NCBI GenBank assembly: GCA_963970005.1
Contig: CAXAMN010018446.1
Coordinates: 554,933-618,932 of the forward strand
Origin: Durusdinium trenchii
Taxonomy: Eukaryota > Sar > Dinophyceae > Suessiales > Symbiodiniaceae
DNA length: 64,000 nt
Direction: 5' to 3'
In this document: one piece after another, positions 1 to 9,858 of the stretch
Numbering within the stretch: position 1 is the stretch's first letter
Layout: each line of letters begins with the position of its first letter
Program-made: the position numbers and the translations under genes
Notes under the pieces: model-generated
Databases searched by the model: none
Seen by the model: only the letters and a program-made list of their open reading frames with translations
What the model was told of the DNA's origin: nothing

Positions 1-658
1 AAAACGACCAAAACGACCATAAAACCAAAACAACCATAATTTTTTGGTTGTTGTTTTTGTCTGGTTCCTGGACAGCAAATCCAAGAAGTTGGCCAGGCAT
101 TCGAGCATTCCTCAGCCAAGCTGCGGAATGAGCTCCAGGACCATCGACCAAGCTCTGGAGTCAACCCGCGGGAAGGAGTTCAGAAAGCTGACGTGAATGT
201 TCATCTGAAATAAAGATTCTCCCAAGGGCTGAACTTCTACCAGGAGCATCCAAATGGTGTCCAGTGGAGATCGAATAGTGGGTCCAAGTTGGAATGTGTT
301 GGGGGTGTCCGAACTTACCTGTAGAGCCAGTTGGTAATCGTCGGTAAACAAGAACGCTATTTTAAGGGAACGCCTGCAACCATCATCCACACGTTACAGG
401 GATTAGGATACACCCACCATCATTCCCCCAAGAGCCGAATGCCAGGGTTGAGCCCCATGAATTCTGAGGAGCCCTCATGTCGAATCTTGATTGATAAATC
501 CCCATATGCAGAGGTTGTTCAATCCAAGTCATTAAGATTAGTCTACACTACTGATCATTAGATACCGTATATCATAGACCTATTGAGTCCACACTTGGAG
601 ATAGCCCCACTATGCATCCACCAAGTTGTTTATTAATCAAGATCAAGAGTCTACATTA
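1..658. other. no gene seen
   Basis: No credible coding signal. The first 60 bases hold an imperfect A/T-rich palindrome (AAAACAACC at 27-35 facing GGTTGTTGTTTTT at 46-58). The rest is unique-looking sequence. Confidence 0.5.
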
Positions 659-737
659 CCCAGACCATCCATGGGACTGGCATAATTACCTCATTTGGGG
701 CGGTGGGAAAGGGGTGAATTATACATGGAGTGTCTAC
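659..737 (+). mobile_element. degenerate family A palindromic element
   Basis: It starts CCCAGACCATCCATGGGACT, which matches the left end of the intact family A copies, and contains the GGGGCGGTGG and GGGGTGAATT core blocks. The right end reads TACATGGAGTGTCTAC instead of GTGTCTGGG, so the end is lost and no target duplication can be scored. Confidence 0.55.
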
Positions 738-1820
738 ATTCTCCAGGGATCCAAGTACCTTCTCAGAAAGTACGACTGGATCCCTTCAGATTAGAGCTCA
801 TGTATCCAGTGGATCTTCTTCTGCGCATCGAGGCAACCCGGGGCGATGCATTTTTGAGCATCACCCGGCTCCGTATAGAAGCGAGAACGGGCGTATGGTT
901 TCCCCTACAAGGGCCTTTAAGAGTTGGTTCATGGACACCCCTGAAATCTTTGAATAACCACTTTTCGGGGTGATTATTAGACAGCCCAAGCCGGTGGCCC
1001 GATTATTACAGGTCAGTTCGTTCACATTTTACTGGAGTTGGTCATAAAAAGACACGAAACCTGGTTCTTCGACCGTCCTTGATCTCCTGGTTTGAGGTCA
1101 CTTCGGCCTGTAACAGGTCACTTGGGGACTTGAAGCTGGAATGACATCAGGTTTTTCAGGACCAGGTCTAGACCTGAGTACGACATCAGCCTGTATGTGC
1201 AAGGGTCCAAAAGCACATTCTGGTGGGTGCACATCATGACACGACGTTCTTTGGGGCAAAGCAAAGGGTTGTTTGTTCAACACAAGGTTCTGAGGGCTCA
1301 TGACGGCCGTTTTTCAGCATGCTTCACCTGGTTTTAATGGTGTAACATTCAGTAAAATAACAGATGGGTTCTTTTGGTAAAAACCACAAAAGCCCAGGTT
1401 TATATAACACAGTATAAATCCATCGTATAATCCCAGTGTCATGTGTATGACCATCCCCTTCAATCACCGTGATCCCTTCCGGGGCTGAGACCCAGCATCC
1501 ACCCGTGCGCCCCACGACACGCAGATCCCAAGCCGTGGTTCAAACGCGTGGTGTTCCAAGCCACGCGCCAGGACGAGAAGGGACGTCCTGAAGGGAAAGA
1601 TAGGAAGATGTCGAAGGAGAGGATGGCCGATGTCCGTGGGCGAAACTCGTAGGTGGCCGAAGAATGCCGTCGAATCTGGAGATCCTGGATAGTACCTGGA
1701 CCCTCCAAAGTAATATAGACAATGGGAAGGTGGGACGTGACATGGCCCTAATAAAAGCAGGGTAAAACAGTTAAACTGGTACATGACTGTACCCATCTTC
1801 CGAGGTACTTTGAGCCTCCA
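738..1820. other. no gene; two short repeat remnants
   Basis: A family C fragment (ACCTTCTCAGAAAGTACGAC) lies at about 756-780. The stretch 1050-1125 recurs in diverged form at 8948-9022: both carry CCTGGTTCTTC, GACCGTCC and then GGCCTGTAAYAGGTCAC. No coding region stands out. Confidence 0.45.
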
Positions 1821-1889
1821 GATAGTAGTAGTAGTAGTAGTAGTAGTAGTCGCAGTAGCAGGAGTAGTAGTCGTCGTCGTCGTCGTCGT
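1821..1889. repeat. TAG/TCG trinucleotide microsatellite
   Basis: An uninterrupted (TAG)n run passes into (TCG)n. Open frames here on both strands (poly-V, poly-T, poly-D) are artefacts of the repeat. Confidence 0.9.
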
Positions 1890-2413
1890 GGCTTCCCGTG
1901 GTGGCCATCCCGGCCTCAGGGGCGTAGGCTGGGGACTTCCATTGCATGGTGTGAACCGAACGGAACAGTGCTGGTGGACGCCCTCCGTCATCGCCTTCGT
2001 CGTCTTGGATCGTGTGTTTGTTTTTTTTTAGGTGGGATCGTATACACCCCGTGAAATCAAACATGGACCCTGAAAACGTACTGGTTGGTAGAGGAAAACA
2101 CCCTTCCAGGGGTCCAGGACGGACCCGGGTCTATGTGAGTTTTCGGGAGTGTACACAAGTGTACACCCCGTGAAACCAACTGCTTGGCATTCGGAGAATG
2201 GTCATTCTTAATTTTTTGCCCAGGTGAGTCATCCGTGTAACCATGATGAGTTCACGGAGTGTCTACACCCGGGAAGGGCCCCGATCGCCCCATCTCCTCA
2301 GGTTCGGTGGTTAGACTCGACCCCCTGGCACCCACCCCACCCACCCCAGTCCCACCGAACCGAAATGGAGGTGGACCACGACATGGAGGTCTGGTGTATG
2401 TGTTTTCTATCCC

Positions 2414-2528
2414 AGTGGTTTCAGAGGTGAGAAATGGCACTGGCATCCCAAGATGTCTTAGGCAGATGGGGATCCATATAAACCACCCTCGTTGCTTGGG
2501 GATTGTGCCATCTACTCTCAATCCACTG
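2414..2528 (+). mobile_element. family D interspersed element
   Basis: Bounded by imperfect inverted ends: AGTGGTTTCAGAGGTGAG on the left, and CTACTCTCAATCCACT on the right, whose complement is AGTGGATTGAGAGTAG. The middle carries GGGGATCCATATAAACCACC. Other copies are at 4163-4268 and 9471-9580, with a left-end fragment at 18448-18500. The left end reads like a splice acceptor (TTTCAG) followed at once by a donor (GTGAGA). Confidence 0.7.
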
Positions 2529-2678
2529 TTTTTTGGTGTTCGCCAGTCACCGAATGATTTGCACTTGGCTTCCCAGTCACCGAACTCGTTGTCATGCCTG
2601 ACCAAGGCATCAGGTGTTGCACGACCAGTGCGTCGCATCTGAACATTTGCGAAAGGAGTGTTGCACTTCAATGCAAGT

Positions 2679-2767
2679 CCCAAACACGACCGATGGGACT
2701 GCCATACATGCCTACATTGGGGGTCAATGTAGGCATATATATGGCAGTCCCATCGGTCGTGTTTGGG
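2679..2767 (+). mobile_element. family A element, near-perfect palindrome, 3-bp duplication
   Basis: Both arms carry CCCAAACACGACCGATGGGA, and the arms are about 42 bp on either side of a short centre. The element is flanked by AGT at 2676-2678 and AGT at 2768-2770, a target-site duplication. At under 90 bp it can encode nothing, so it is a non-autonomous MITE-type element. It could fold into a long hairpin. Confidence 0.85.
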
Positions 2768-3149
2768 AGTTCTTCTTCTCTTTCGTCCTCTTCTTGTCGC
2801 CTCGTCTCAAGTCCTTTCGCATGGCCACACGCCGGTGGTGAGTCGGTAAAAAAAGGGGGTACCCAGACGCGACCCCGTTCACAGGCCTTTCCCGGTCCCG
2901 AAGCAAACCATAGGGATTGGTGAGGTTACGTCCGGACCCCTCCAAAGGATTCGGGTACGGCCCCTACTGAACGCAGGGTCCAGGGTCGCGTCTGGGAAGT
3001 TGAAAAGGGGGTCAATGTATGTACTAGGAGCTCTTTGTACCAGCAGTTGCCAAGGGGTGCCATCCATGGTGTCCACAGCATCCACTCAAGGGATCTCAAT
3101 GGAATTGGCAATATACAGACTGCAGATCCTTTAATTCCGAATTCTTGTT

Positions 3150-3255
3150 TCTAATAGCTTCTTGTTCGGCCAGTTTCGCCCTGAACGTAGCGTAGGGTCA
3201 TCGCTCCGTTCGAGTCGCGATGCCAGGACCCCCGAACGTAGCGAAGCTGGTTCCT
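3150..3255 (+). repeat. family G fragment (TAGCTTCTTG / GTAGCG blocks)
   Basis: Contains TAATAGCTTCTTGTTC and repeated CGAACGTAGCG and TCGCGATGCC blocks. These resemble the better family G copies at 10739-10855 and 40628-40742. Confidence 0.5.
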
Positions 3256-3786
3256 AATCTGTAAACTACTAAGGACTTGCTACTTCGTACCAATCTGTTT
3301 TCGTCGAGCTTAAGCTTTTGCTTTTGCTCGGTGGAGGACCCATCGGAAAAAGACCCCGATCGGCGTCTTCAAAAGGCAGGGGGGACTAGTGGCATGGAAC
3401 AGGTCATTTTTTGTATACACCCTATAGGATTCGAATGGTCTTATATACTGCAATGGTCTTTACCAAAGAACCATCAATGTATTACTATTATAAGGATGTT
3501 TACACTACGCCGCCAGGTCAACCATGCTTTTAATGGTTTTTGAAGGCTATCTTATAGGGTACAGATGTGCAAATTCAAAAGTACCCAGGCAATCTACAGA
3601 GGTTGGCGTTGAAACCAAACCATGGGTGCCGGAAATATGGTCATGCAGATCATACCGTATATGCGAGAGCAAAACGAGCCTAGACTGCAGTGAATGAAGG
3701 CTTTGACTCAAAGCCTTCGCCTGCTTGGCTGTGGACCCCCATTGAAACCCATAAAGAACTCCGAGATCGAGGCAAGGGAAAGGATC

Positions 3787-3899
3787 TACACTGAGGATTC
3801 GGACCCTCAAAAGCAAGGCTTTGGTTCTGGGCGCCAGTGAAACCCCTGTGAAGCCAGAGGGCTTCGACCTAACCGAAGAGGGTGAGTTGGGATCCTGTC
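3787..3899 (+). mobile_element. family F interspersed element
   Basis: Starts GAGGATTCGGACCCTCAAAA and contains CAAGGCTTTGGTTC, then AAACCCCTGTGAAG and CTTCGACCTAACCGAAGAGG, ending near GGGATCCTGTCCC. The same ordered blocks occur at 5895-5970, 40157-40271 and 54269-54378, where the ends are clearer inverted repeats around CTAAGGATCYGGACC. Confidence 0.6.
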
Positions 3900-4162
3900 C
3901 CCTGGACGCGCTTCATGAAGCAAATCCACCACCGAGTGCATCCAGAGGCTCCACCTCCTCCAGTCCGCAAAGCTCTTGAACCTTCGAACTAAACCAGTGA
4001 ATTTTGGGGACCAAGGGACCCCCAAGCAACCAAAGGGAGTGGTGTGAACCCAGAAAGTTCCGGGCTCCAGTCATGACGGGATTGGAAGTTTGGCGCGTTG
4101 GGGGGCTGGAAATGGCGTCGGTGGTTGGACCCCAACAGGGCAAGTCGTTCCAGTCAATGTAC

Positions 4163-4268
4163 CGTGGTTTCAGAGGTTTCATGGCACAGACCCAAAGATG
4201 TCCTTTAGATGGGGGTCCATATAAACCACCGACATTGGGGTCTGTGCCATCTACTCTCAATCCACTAT
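4163..4268 (+). mobile_element. family D interspersed element
   Basis: Same order as the 2414 copy: GTGGTTTCAGAGGT, GGCACAGACC, AAGATGTCCTTTA, GGGTCCATATAAACCACCGA, then GTGCCATCTACTCTCAATCC. The GTGAG donor-like block is changed to GTTTC here. Confidence 0.7.
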
Positions 4269-4442
4269 ATGTTATCCATCCAGGTGAATCAAGGTATGAA
4301 GAAGATTGAACAACCAGGAGTCACAAGACGGGGTGGTGTTTGGTCCCCAAGTGAGTGGATGTGACATGGGCATCCCGACTACCTCCATGGATCGCACCCC
4401 TTACCGAACGTGACTGCTGGAAGTTCTGAACATGTTCACCAC

Positions 4443-4535
4443 CAACAGAGGTTAAGTGACCTTATAGGATCTTATAGGACCCGACCAGGGTACCGAACTG
4501 GGATAGCCTAGTTCGGGTTCTTCAACCTCTGTTGG
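4443..4535 (+). mobile_element. family E interspersed element
   Basis: Inverted ends CAACAGAGGTTAAGTGACC on the left and TTCAACCTCTGTTGG on the right, around blocks TAGGACCC, GGGTACC and GGGATAG. Related copies are at 15870-15950, 6771-6843 and, in part, 5197-5252. Confidence 0.7.
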
Positions 4536-4697
4536 CAGGTCGTTGAAAGGATATGACCCCTCACCCCTGATGTCTCCCACCGATCCCATTGCTTTTCCCC
4601 CCCCCAACGGGGCCTAGACACCTACCGTCACTTACGGCGACACTCACGTCCGACACCGGGACCGTGGCGGTGGAAGAACGAGCCTCCAGATGTCGAC

Positions 4698-4832
4698 TAC
4701 CAGGGGCCCCACATGGCCCATCAACAAAACATATATCAAAAAGTTTGTTTTTTTCCCGAGCAAAACACATGGTGTTGGTTTTTGAACACCTGTGTTTTTG
4801 CATGGGAGACTGGATTCCGGCCCCCCCGGGGT
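4698..4832 (+). mobile_element. family B hairpin element, diverged
   Basis: Left end TACCAGGGGCCCCACATGGC is intact. The interior keeps the family B pattern (CAAAACACATGGTGTTGG, CACCTGTGTTTTTGCATGG). The right end has decayed to GGCCCCCCCGGGG. It is longer than other copies because of small insertions. Confidence 0.65.
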
Positions 4833-4908
4833 AACGCATCATATGCTGCTTTTCCGTGGACAGGTCAGGAAGATATGACCCAGTTAATAGGCGCTCCAGG
4901 ACGCCATA

Positions 4909-5021
4909 CCCAGACGCGACCCATGGGACTGCAATAAGATAAAGGCCAGGGGTGGTGCCAACAGGGGTCTGTCTGGGGCGGCAGTCCCAGATGGCGGTCG
5001 TCCCATGGATCGTGTCATGGG
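4909..5021 (+). mobile_element. family A element with GGGGTCTGTC core
   Basis: Starts CCCAGACGCGACCCATGGGA and ends ATGGATCGTGTCATGGG. Its core, GGGGTCTGTCTGGGGCGGCA, is a variant also seen at about 17420 and 59690, distinct from the usual AATGTAGGCATATATGGC core. Confidence 0.65.
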
Positions 5022-5084
5022 ATAATTCCAACATCCAGACCAACTCTGAGCCGCTCTTCTCATAGCTTCACACCGCAGTCGCAC

Positions 5085-5122
5085 ACCGCGAATCCACGCA
5101 GTCACCGCGCATCCACGCAGTC
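5085..5122 (+). repeat. 19-bp tandem repeat, two copies
   Basis: ACCGCGAATCCACGCAGTC at 5085-5103 is followed directly by ACCGCGCATCCACGCAGTC at 5104-5122, with one substitution. Confidence 0.85.
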
Positions 5123-5294
5123 CGCGCGGTTTCTTCAGGCGCCATGCGTGGAGAGGAGCCAACGGTCTCGACTCTTGGGTCTGATATTATCCAAGAGAGG
5201 TTTAAGTGACAATATGATGTGTAACCTGGAGTACCGAACTGGGATAGTCGAACTGAAGCAACACCTCTGGGTTGCAGAACAAGTGCAACACATA

Positions 5295-5394
5295 TCCAGA
5301 CACGACGAATGGGACTGGTATATGTGCCGCCCCAATTGACCCTGACTTCTATCACCCCATGTATGTAAATATGCCAGTCCCATGGAGTATGCAG
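5295..5394 (+). mobile_element. family A element, decayed ends
   Basis: Left end ATCCAGACACGACGAATGGG, right block ATATGCCAGTCCCATGGAGT, with the ATTGACCC core between. The last bases of the right end are lost. A further left-end fragment starts at 5821 (CCCAGACCATCC) and stops within about 40 bp. Confidence 0.6.
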
Positions 5395-5894
5395 GCGTCC
5401 TCCCCCTAAGGCTCCAACTACCTGAAGTTCCGTGGTTAGGGTAAGTTTCGGGGGTTTATATGGTTGGAGCCCTACTTGCCCGGTGGTTGGCTAGCTTTGA
5501 CTTATAGGTTATAAGTATCCCTAACATACTTGTAGTTATAACCTTGGTTATAAGTCTGCTAACCTCTATAAGGTGTGGCCAACCATCGGGCTAGTAGGGT
5601 TCAACAATTGAGAGCTGTTCCTTCGTTGGGCCCTTCCCATGGTCCAACGACCACACTTTCCGACCCAACGGCGATCGACACTGAAAACGGACGCTGCGTA
5701 GCCCACTCCATGGGCTTGGAAGGCTTCTGTTTGGTTCACTGGGACCAGCTGATGAGGTGCTCACCGTCCCTGGAACTCTCCGGAACTGATCCACTGTCTG
5801 TCGGAGCGTGAGGAAGCCTACCCAGACCATCCATGGGACTGGAATACATAACATCTATCATCTATCCCATGAAAATGAACCAAATGCTTCCTAC

Positions 5895-5970
5895 CCTAAG
5901 GATCCGGACCCTCAAGAACAGGTGTTTGGTTCGGGGCCCCAAACCCCTGTAGAGGGTTCGGCCCTTGATT
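5895..5970 (+). mobile_element. family F element, partial
   Basis: CCTAAGGATCCGGACCCTCA, GTTTGGTTCGGGGCCC, AAACCCCTGT and GGGTTCGGCCCTTGA follow in family F order. The expected right inverted end is missing because a different element (5973-6074) abuts it. Confidence 0.6.
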
Positions 5971-5972
5971 AA

Positions 5973-6074
5973 TATATACCTAGAGCCTGAGTGACCTCTG
6001 TTTTCATAGGAAAAAGACCTTATGTTGGATAGTTGATCCTCCAAAATAGAGGTCACTCAGGCTCTAGGTATATA
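5973..6074 (+). mobile_element. small element with 27-bp perfect inverted ends
   Basis: The left arm 5973-5999 (TATATACCTAGAGCCTGAGT...) is the exact reverse complement of the right arm 6048-6074 (...ACTCAGGCTCTAGGTATATA). The loop is about 48 bp. The ends match none of families A-F. I saw only this copy. Confidence 0.75.
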
Positions 6075-7212
6075 TATATATATACATAATTATTATATGA
6101 AACTATATTCCAAACGTGGATGATGTGGGTGAGATATGGCAACTGTCTGCCGATCAGGCCAGGCCGGATTTGAGGCTCAATCTCTCCCCCCCCCACCAGT
6201 GCTGTTGGACCAAGTGCTAAGTAGACCCCGATCTCACTGATCTCATGTCCGTTCAGTTTGGGCATTTTCCCGGACTCAGTGATATGAGGTGCTGGAGATG
6301 CTCCATAGTGGCGCCAATATGGCCATTCACCCCCCAACTGACCTGTAGCCCTCCGCTGGGTCCGGAAAGTATATCAACCGTCCGCACCCGATCGTCCCGG
6401 ACAGTTGATGAACCAAAATGGTTTCCAAGCCCTAGACTTCCAAGACCATAAAGAAAAGGTTGACCTAGTTCTTGACATGTAGTGTAATAGTGTATAATCC
6501 TTAGTTGATTCGGTAAAGCCCACTGAATTAATGGTTGTTGGAATCCTAGGGAACATGGTTTCCAAGGGTTGCCTTCCGTTCGTGTATCGATACATATACT
6601 TGACCTGGTCGACTGGTCATGCTTAGCGGGGGCGGGTTCCCCCCGCTCGGCGGGGTTCGAGCCCCACCGGCATGGACCTGGCAGCGTTGTGGACGATTGT
6701 CCCACCTTGATTGTCCTCGTTCGACCAAGAGAGGTTTTTCACAGCCCGTCTTGTCGCCCAACCCATACCTACAGAAGTTAAGTGACCGTAAATAGGACCC
6801 TATAGGGGTACCTATAGGATAGTTAGGGTTCTTCAACCTCTGGTATGTACCACTACAGGGTCCTATATGGTCAACCTCTCTTGGTAACGGTTTTCAGCTG
6901 GGCACAGAATCGGAAAAGACGAAGCCCACGTGGCCCTGGGCACGTCGTGCGCGCTTCCCATGGATGGTGACCAGTGAAAATGACGAAGTGCACACAGAGC
7001 TGATACAAACCCCACACTCCATAAAACTGCAAGATGTGCCAGTCCTGAATTCAACCACCCCAGATCAGCAAATATGCCATAGACATCCATATTCTATAAG
7101 CTATGCCCATACTTGATGGGTATTATAGGGTTGGCGCTTCGGATGCGACTGCGGGTTCCAGCATAATCTCATGACACAGTGAGGGTTCTCACAAGTTCTC
7201 ACCAATCCCGAT
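6075..7212. other. no confident gene; family E copies
   Basis: Holds a (TA)n run directly after the 5973 element, a family E copy at 6771-6843 (ACAGAAGTTAAGTGACC to TTCAACCTCTGG), and a decayed family A fragment at about 7015-7090. A T-arm-like GGGGTTCGAGCCCC at about 6653 does not extend to a tRNA. Confidence 0.4.
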
Positions 7213-7308
7213 CCCAGACACGACCGATGTCTGTCATATATGCCGCCCCATTGACCCCTCTGGCACCACCCCAATGTGGGCATATATGGCATACATGGAG
7301 TGTTTGGG
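7213..7308 (+). mobile_element. family A element, 3-bp duplication
   Basis: Starts CCCAGACACGACCGATGTCT and ends TACATGGAGTGTTTGGG. It is flanked by GAT at 7210-7212 and GAT at 7309-7311. The two ends differ (ACGACCGATG versus CTCCATGTA), so this is a mixed-end subtype. Confidence 0.85.
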
Positions 7309-7311
7309 GAT

Positions 7312-7681
7312 TGGTCAACTTTTTATGAGACATCTGAAGGTACCTACGCCCCACTTTGTTCGTACCTTCAAAAATGGAACTCTGAGTCATATACCATCAT
7401 ATAGCAAACCCCAAAAACCGGGGACTTGGAGCTCCTCGGCATTGGGAGCGGTGAAATTCCCTCGCCGGAGCTCCGAACGCGCTCCTCGCGCGGAAACGCC
7501 CCTCGCGGATGACCGAGGAGCGTACCGGAACCGGCATCAGATGCTCCGCAAGGGAGTGCCGGATTCACGGGAGATGCCCGAGCGAGTCACCTGGTTGCCT
7601 GCCTGCAGTTCAGGACATGAAGCTGGGGGAGAGAAAAAGCATGATGTAGACTGGTGTTATATGTTGTTTCGTTCTGTTTGA
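7312..7681 (+). CDS. open frame, exon-like, unrecognised
   Basis: An open + frame runs from inside the preceding element to a TGA at 7679. The part from about 7440 on looks protein-like, being rich in R, E and D (for example AETPLADDRGAYRNRHQMLR), with GC-rich codon use unlike the flanking sequence. No ATG starts this part, so if it is real it is an internal or terminal exon. I do not recognise a domain. The upstream 130 bases of the same frame are probably not coding. The alternative is a chance open frame in a GC-rich patch, which is at least as likely. Confidence 0.25.
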
Positions 7682-7983
7682 GCATGGTTGTCTCATGTTG
7701 TCTCTAAGTGACTTGAATCACCAAGTTACCATTTGATTTTGGTCGTTCTTGGTTTCCGGATTTGTTGTCCTTGGTTTTGCTGGGGGGAACACGGTCCTTT
7801 TTCCCAACACGGGCGCTCCGGTCCTACCGGTTGCTGCGGACGGCCAGCGTTGCTGCTACACGTCCACTCCCACTCCATGGGACTGCCAGATGAATCCATA
7901 CGGCAGGGACGGTTGAAAGGGAGTCCATGTAGATCATCTTGTTCGTCAAGGCCATCGCTACAGAACCGAACAAGAAACTACGA

Positions 7984-8086
7984 CCAGGGGCCCGAACCAA
8001 ACCATTCAAAACCTGGTTTCCGCAAAAACATGGTTTTTGCATGTGAAAACCTGTGTTTTTCATGGGAAATTGGTTCGGGCCGGTAG
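7984..8086 (+). mobile_element. family B hairpin element
   Basis: CCAGGGGCCCGAACCAAACC on the left and TTGGTTCGGGCCGGTAG on the right are inverted ends. The interior AAAACCTGGTTT, GCAAAAACATGG, TTTTTGCATGTGAAAACC is typical of the family. Confidence 0.75.
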
Positions 8087-9470
8087 CAAACGTCTCGCAT
8101 GTGATGTTCATCCAACGTGGTCCGTCGTGTGAGTCGACCGGTACGGAGCACCCGGAGGTCCGGGTCTAGACGGAGGCCTTTGGAGGTCCATCCGAGACTC
8201 AGGATGGTGGATAAAATCTATCGGACGGCCAGCGAGGAACACGAACGAGCCTTGGAGAGGGTTTTTATCGGTGGACGCGCGCGCGCGCGTGGGTGTGTGA
8301 CATTGTGTGTGTGTGTGTTCAAACAAGTGTTTCGGCCTAAAGAAAGAAAGAACATCCTGGACCCTCCAAATTTGAAAGTGGATCATGACCAAGAGACCCC
8401 AAACAGTGTGTCGAAAGGCCTAAGGTCTAGAGCTGTAGAAGCAGGTCTAGAGATCTAGGCGTGTTGTGGTGACGGTGGCTCCGCCGCTCCGTTCTCCACC
8501 TGCCACGAAAGTGTCCTTCGCGCCCACAAAAAGTCACCAAGTCCAACAGAGGTACGACTGGACCCATGTTCCGAGGTACTGAGACTTCAGGTCTTTGAAT
8601 CTCCACATTCATTGAACGCCGCGGGTGGTATCCCCACTTGCTGCATTCATTGCCACCGGAGACGGGAGACGGGAGACGTCGACCTTGGCTGCTTGCAAAA
8701 GGCTTGAATTCATGGGGTTAGTGGTTTGACTGCTCCAATATCCACAGAAAAGATGGAGAGGTCTTGGGAAATGGGGTGGATGCGAGCCTTCAATAGCACC
8801 TTGTCCTCTTTCAAGATGGTCTAGACGAATCTATGGCCCGCGCTCCTAGGATGCAGGAAGTTCCTGAAAGCACTGGCCATCTTGAGCGTTGTGCTGCGTG
8901 AATGCTTGGAAGAGCAGCTTGGACCGAAGGACCGGGTTGATGACCCACCTGGTTCTTCAGTTCGTGACCGTCCGGTCACATCCTGGCTGGTTCGGTCACA
9001 AAAGGGCCTGTAATAGGTCACATAAGGGGGAGTCCAAAAAGGTCACTCTGAGCCGGAGAAGGGTCATTTTTGTTGAATCAAAGATGTCCTGCACCCGCTT
9101 GGAAACCCCTGCTTTGTTGAACTTGCTATTTCTGTTCATGAAGAGTGCTGGTCATTCACATGACGTTCGGTGTGTAAAGCTAAGTAGCTAGAATTTATAC
9201 ATAAATATATATATATAACTGGTTCACTACCAAAATCATCAAAATCTACCGAACAACCATTGTTTTACCTAAATTGCTTACAAACCCGGTCTCTTCCATT
9301 CTCTTTTTCGTCTAAGACCTAAGACCTAAGACTAGAAGAAGAAACCGAGTCTTCTGACACTCCGGTGTGGGGTTTCTTTCAGAAGAGTTTCGGGGTGAGA
9401 CGGCGACGTGAGGCACTCGGATCCAGCAGTGTCCCAGTGTCCGAATTGGACGGGACAGGACTAGCTTCGC
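8087..9470. other. no confident gene; small repeats
   Basis: 8380-8460 carries a block (AGGTCTAGAGCTGTAGAAGC, then AGGTCTAGAGAT) that recurs at 16476-16512 and, inverted, at 39892-39950. 8948-9022 repeats 1050-1125. A (GCGC) run and a (GT)n run lie near 8277 and 8310. A fragment reading VDKIYRTASEEHERALERVF at about 8200-8265 may be coding, but nothing supports it. Confidence 0.35.
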
Positions 9471-9580
9471 CTGGTTTCAGAGGTGAGACATGGCACAGAC
9501 CTCAAGATGTCCTTTACAGGGGGGGTTCATATAAACCACCGACATTGGAGTTTGTGCCATCTACTCTCAATCCACTATAC
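9471..9580 (+). mobile_element. family D interspersed element
   Basis: CTGGTTTCAGAGGTGAGACA, GGCACAGACC, AAGATGTCCTTTA, CATATAAACCACCGACATTG and GTGCCATCTACTCTCAATCC occur in the same order as the other two full copies. Confidence 0.7.
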
Positions 9581-9756
9581 TAGTGGCTGCTTGTTCAACT
9601 CACGGAGGAGTGGTCAATGGAGATGTATAAGTATTGGGTGCTTCCAACGGCTGCCCAAAACAGAGCGGCCGAATGAAGTACATGTTCTTCGATCCATTTC
9701 GATCCCGCGATCTCAGTTCGGAGGAGCTCTAGGAGATTACAAGCGAAATGACATAT

Positions 9757-9855
9757 CCCAAACACTCCATGGGACTGCCATATATGCCGATCAGTTGGGG
9801 TGGTGGTTTGAGGGGTCAATGGGGCGGCATATATGACAGACATGGAGTGTCTGGG
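9757..9855 (+). mobile_element. family A element, 3-bp duplication
   Basis: Starts CCCAAACACTCCATGGGACT and ends ACATGGAGTGTCTGGG. Flanked by TAT at 9754-9756 and TAT at 9856-9858. The core carries the GATCAGTTGGGGTGGTGG variant. Confidence 0.85.
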
Positions 9856-9858
9856 TAT

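Larger units (their letters stand above)
2771..4162. other. no gene; families F and G fragments
   Basis: Holds a family G fragment (3150-3255) and a family F copy (3787-3899), listed separately. The remaining sequence shows no frame I would call coding. Confidence 0.4.

Noticed and set aside
1464-1991. 175-codon frame on the - strand
   Set aside because: Centre is poly-T from the TAG/TCG microsatellite; the ends have no protein-like pattern.
6620-6680. tRNA-like T arm (GGGGTTCGAGCCCC) with a nearby GC hairpin
   Set aside because: The T stem pairs for only three or four bases, and no D arm, anticodon arm or acceptor pairing can be built around it.
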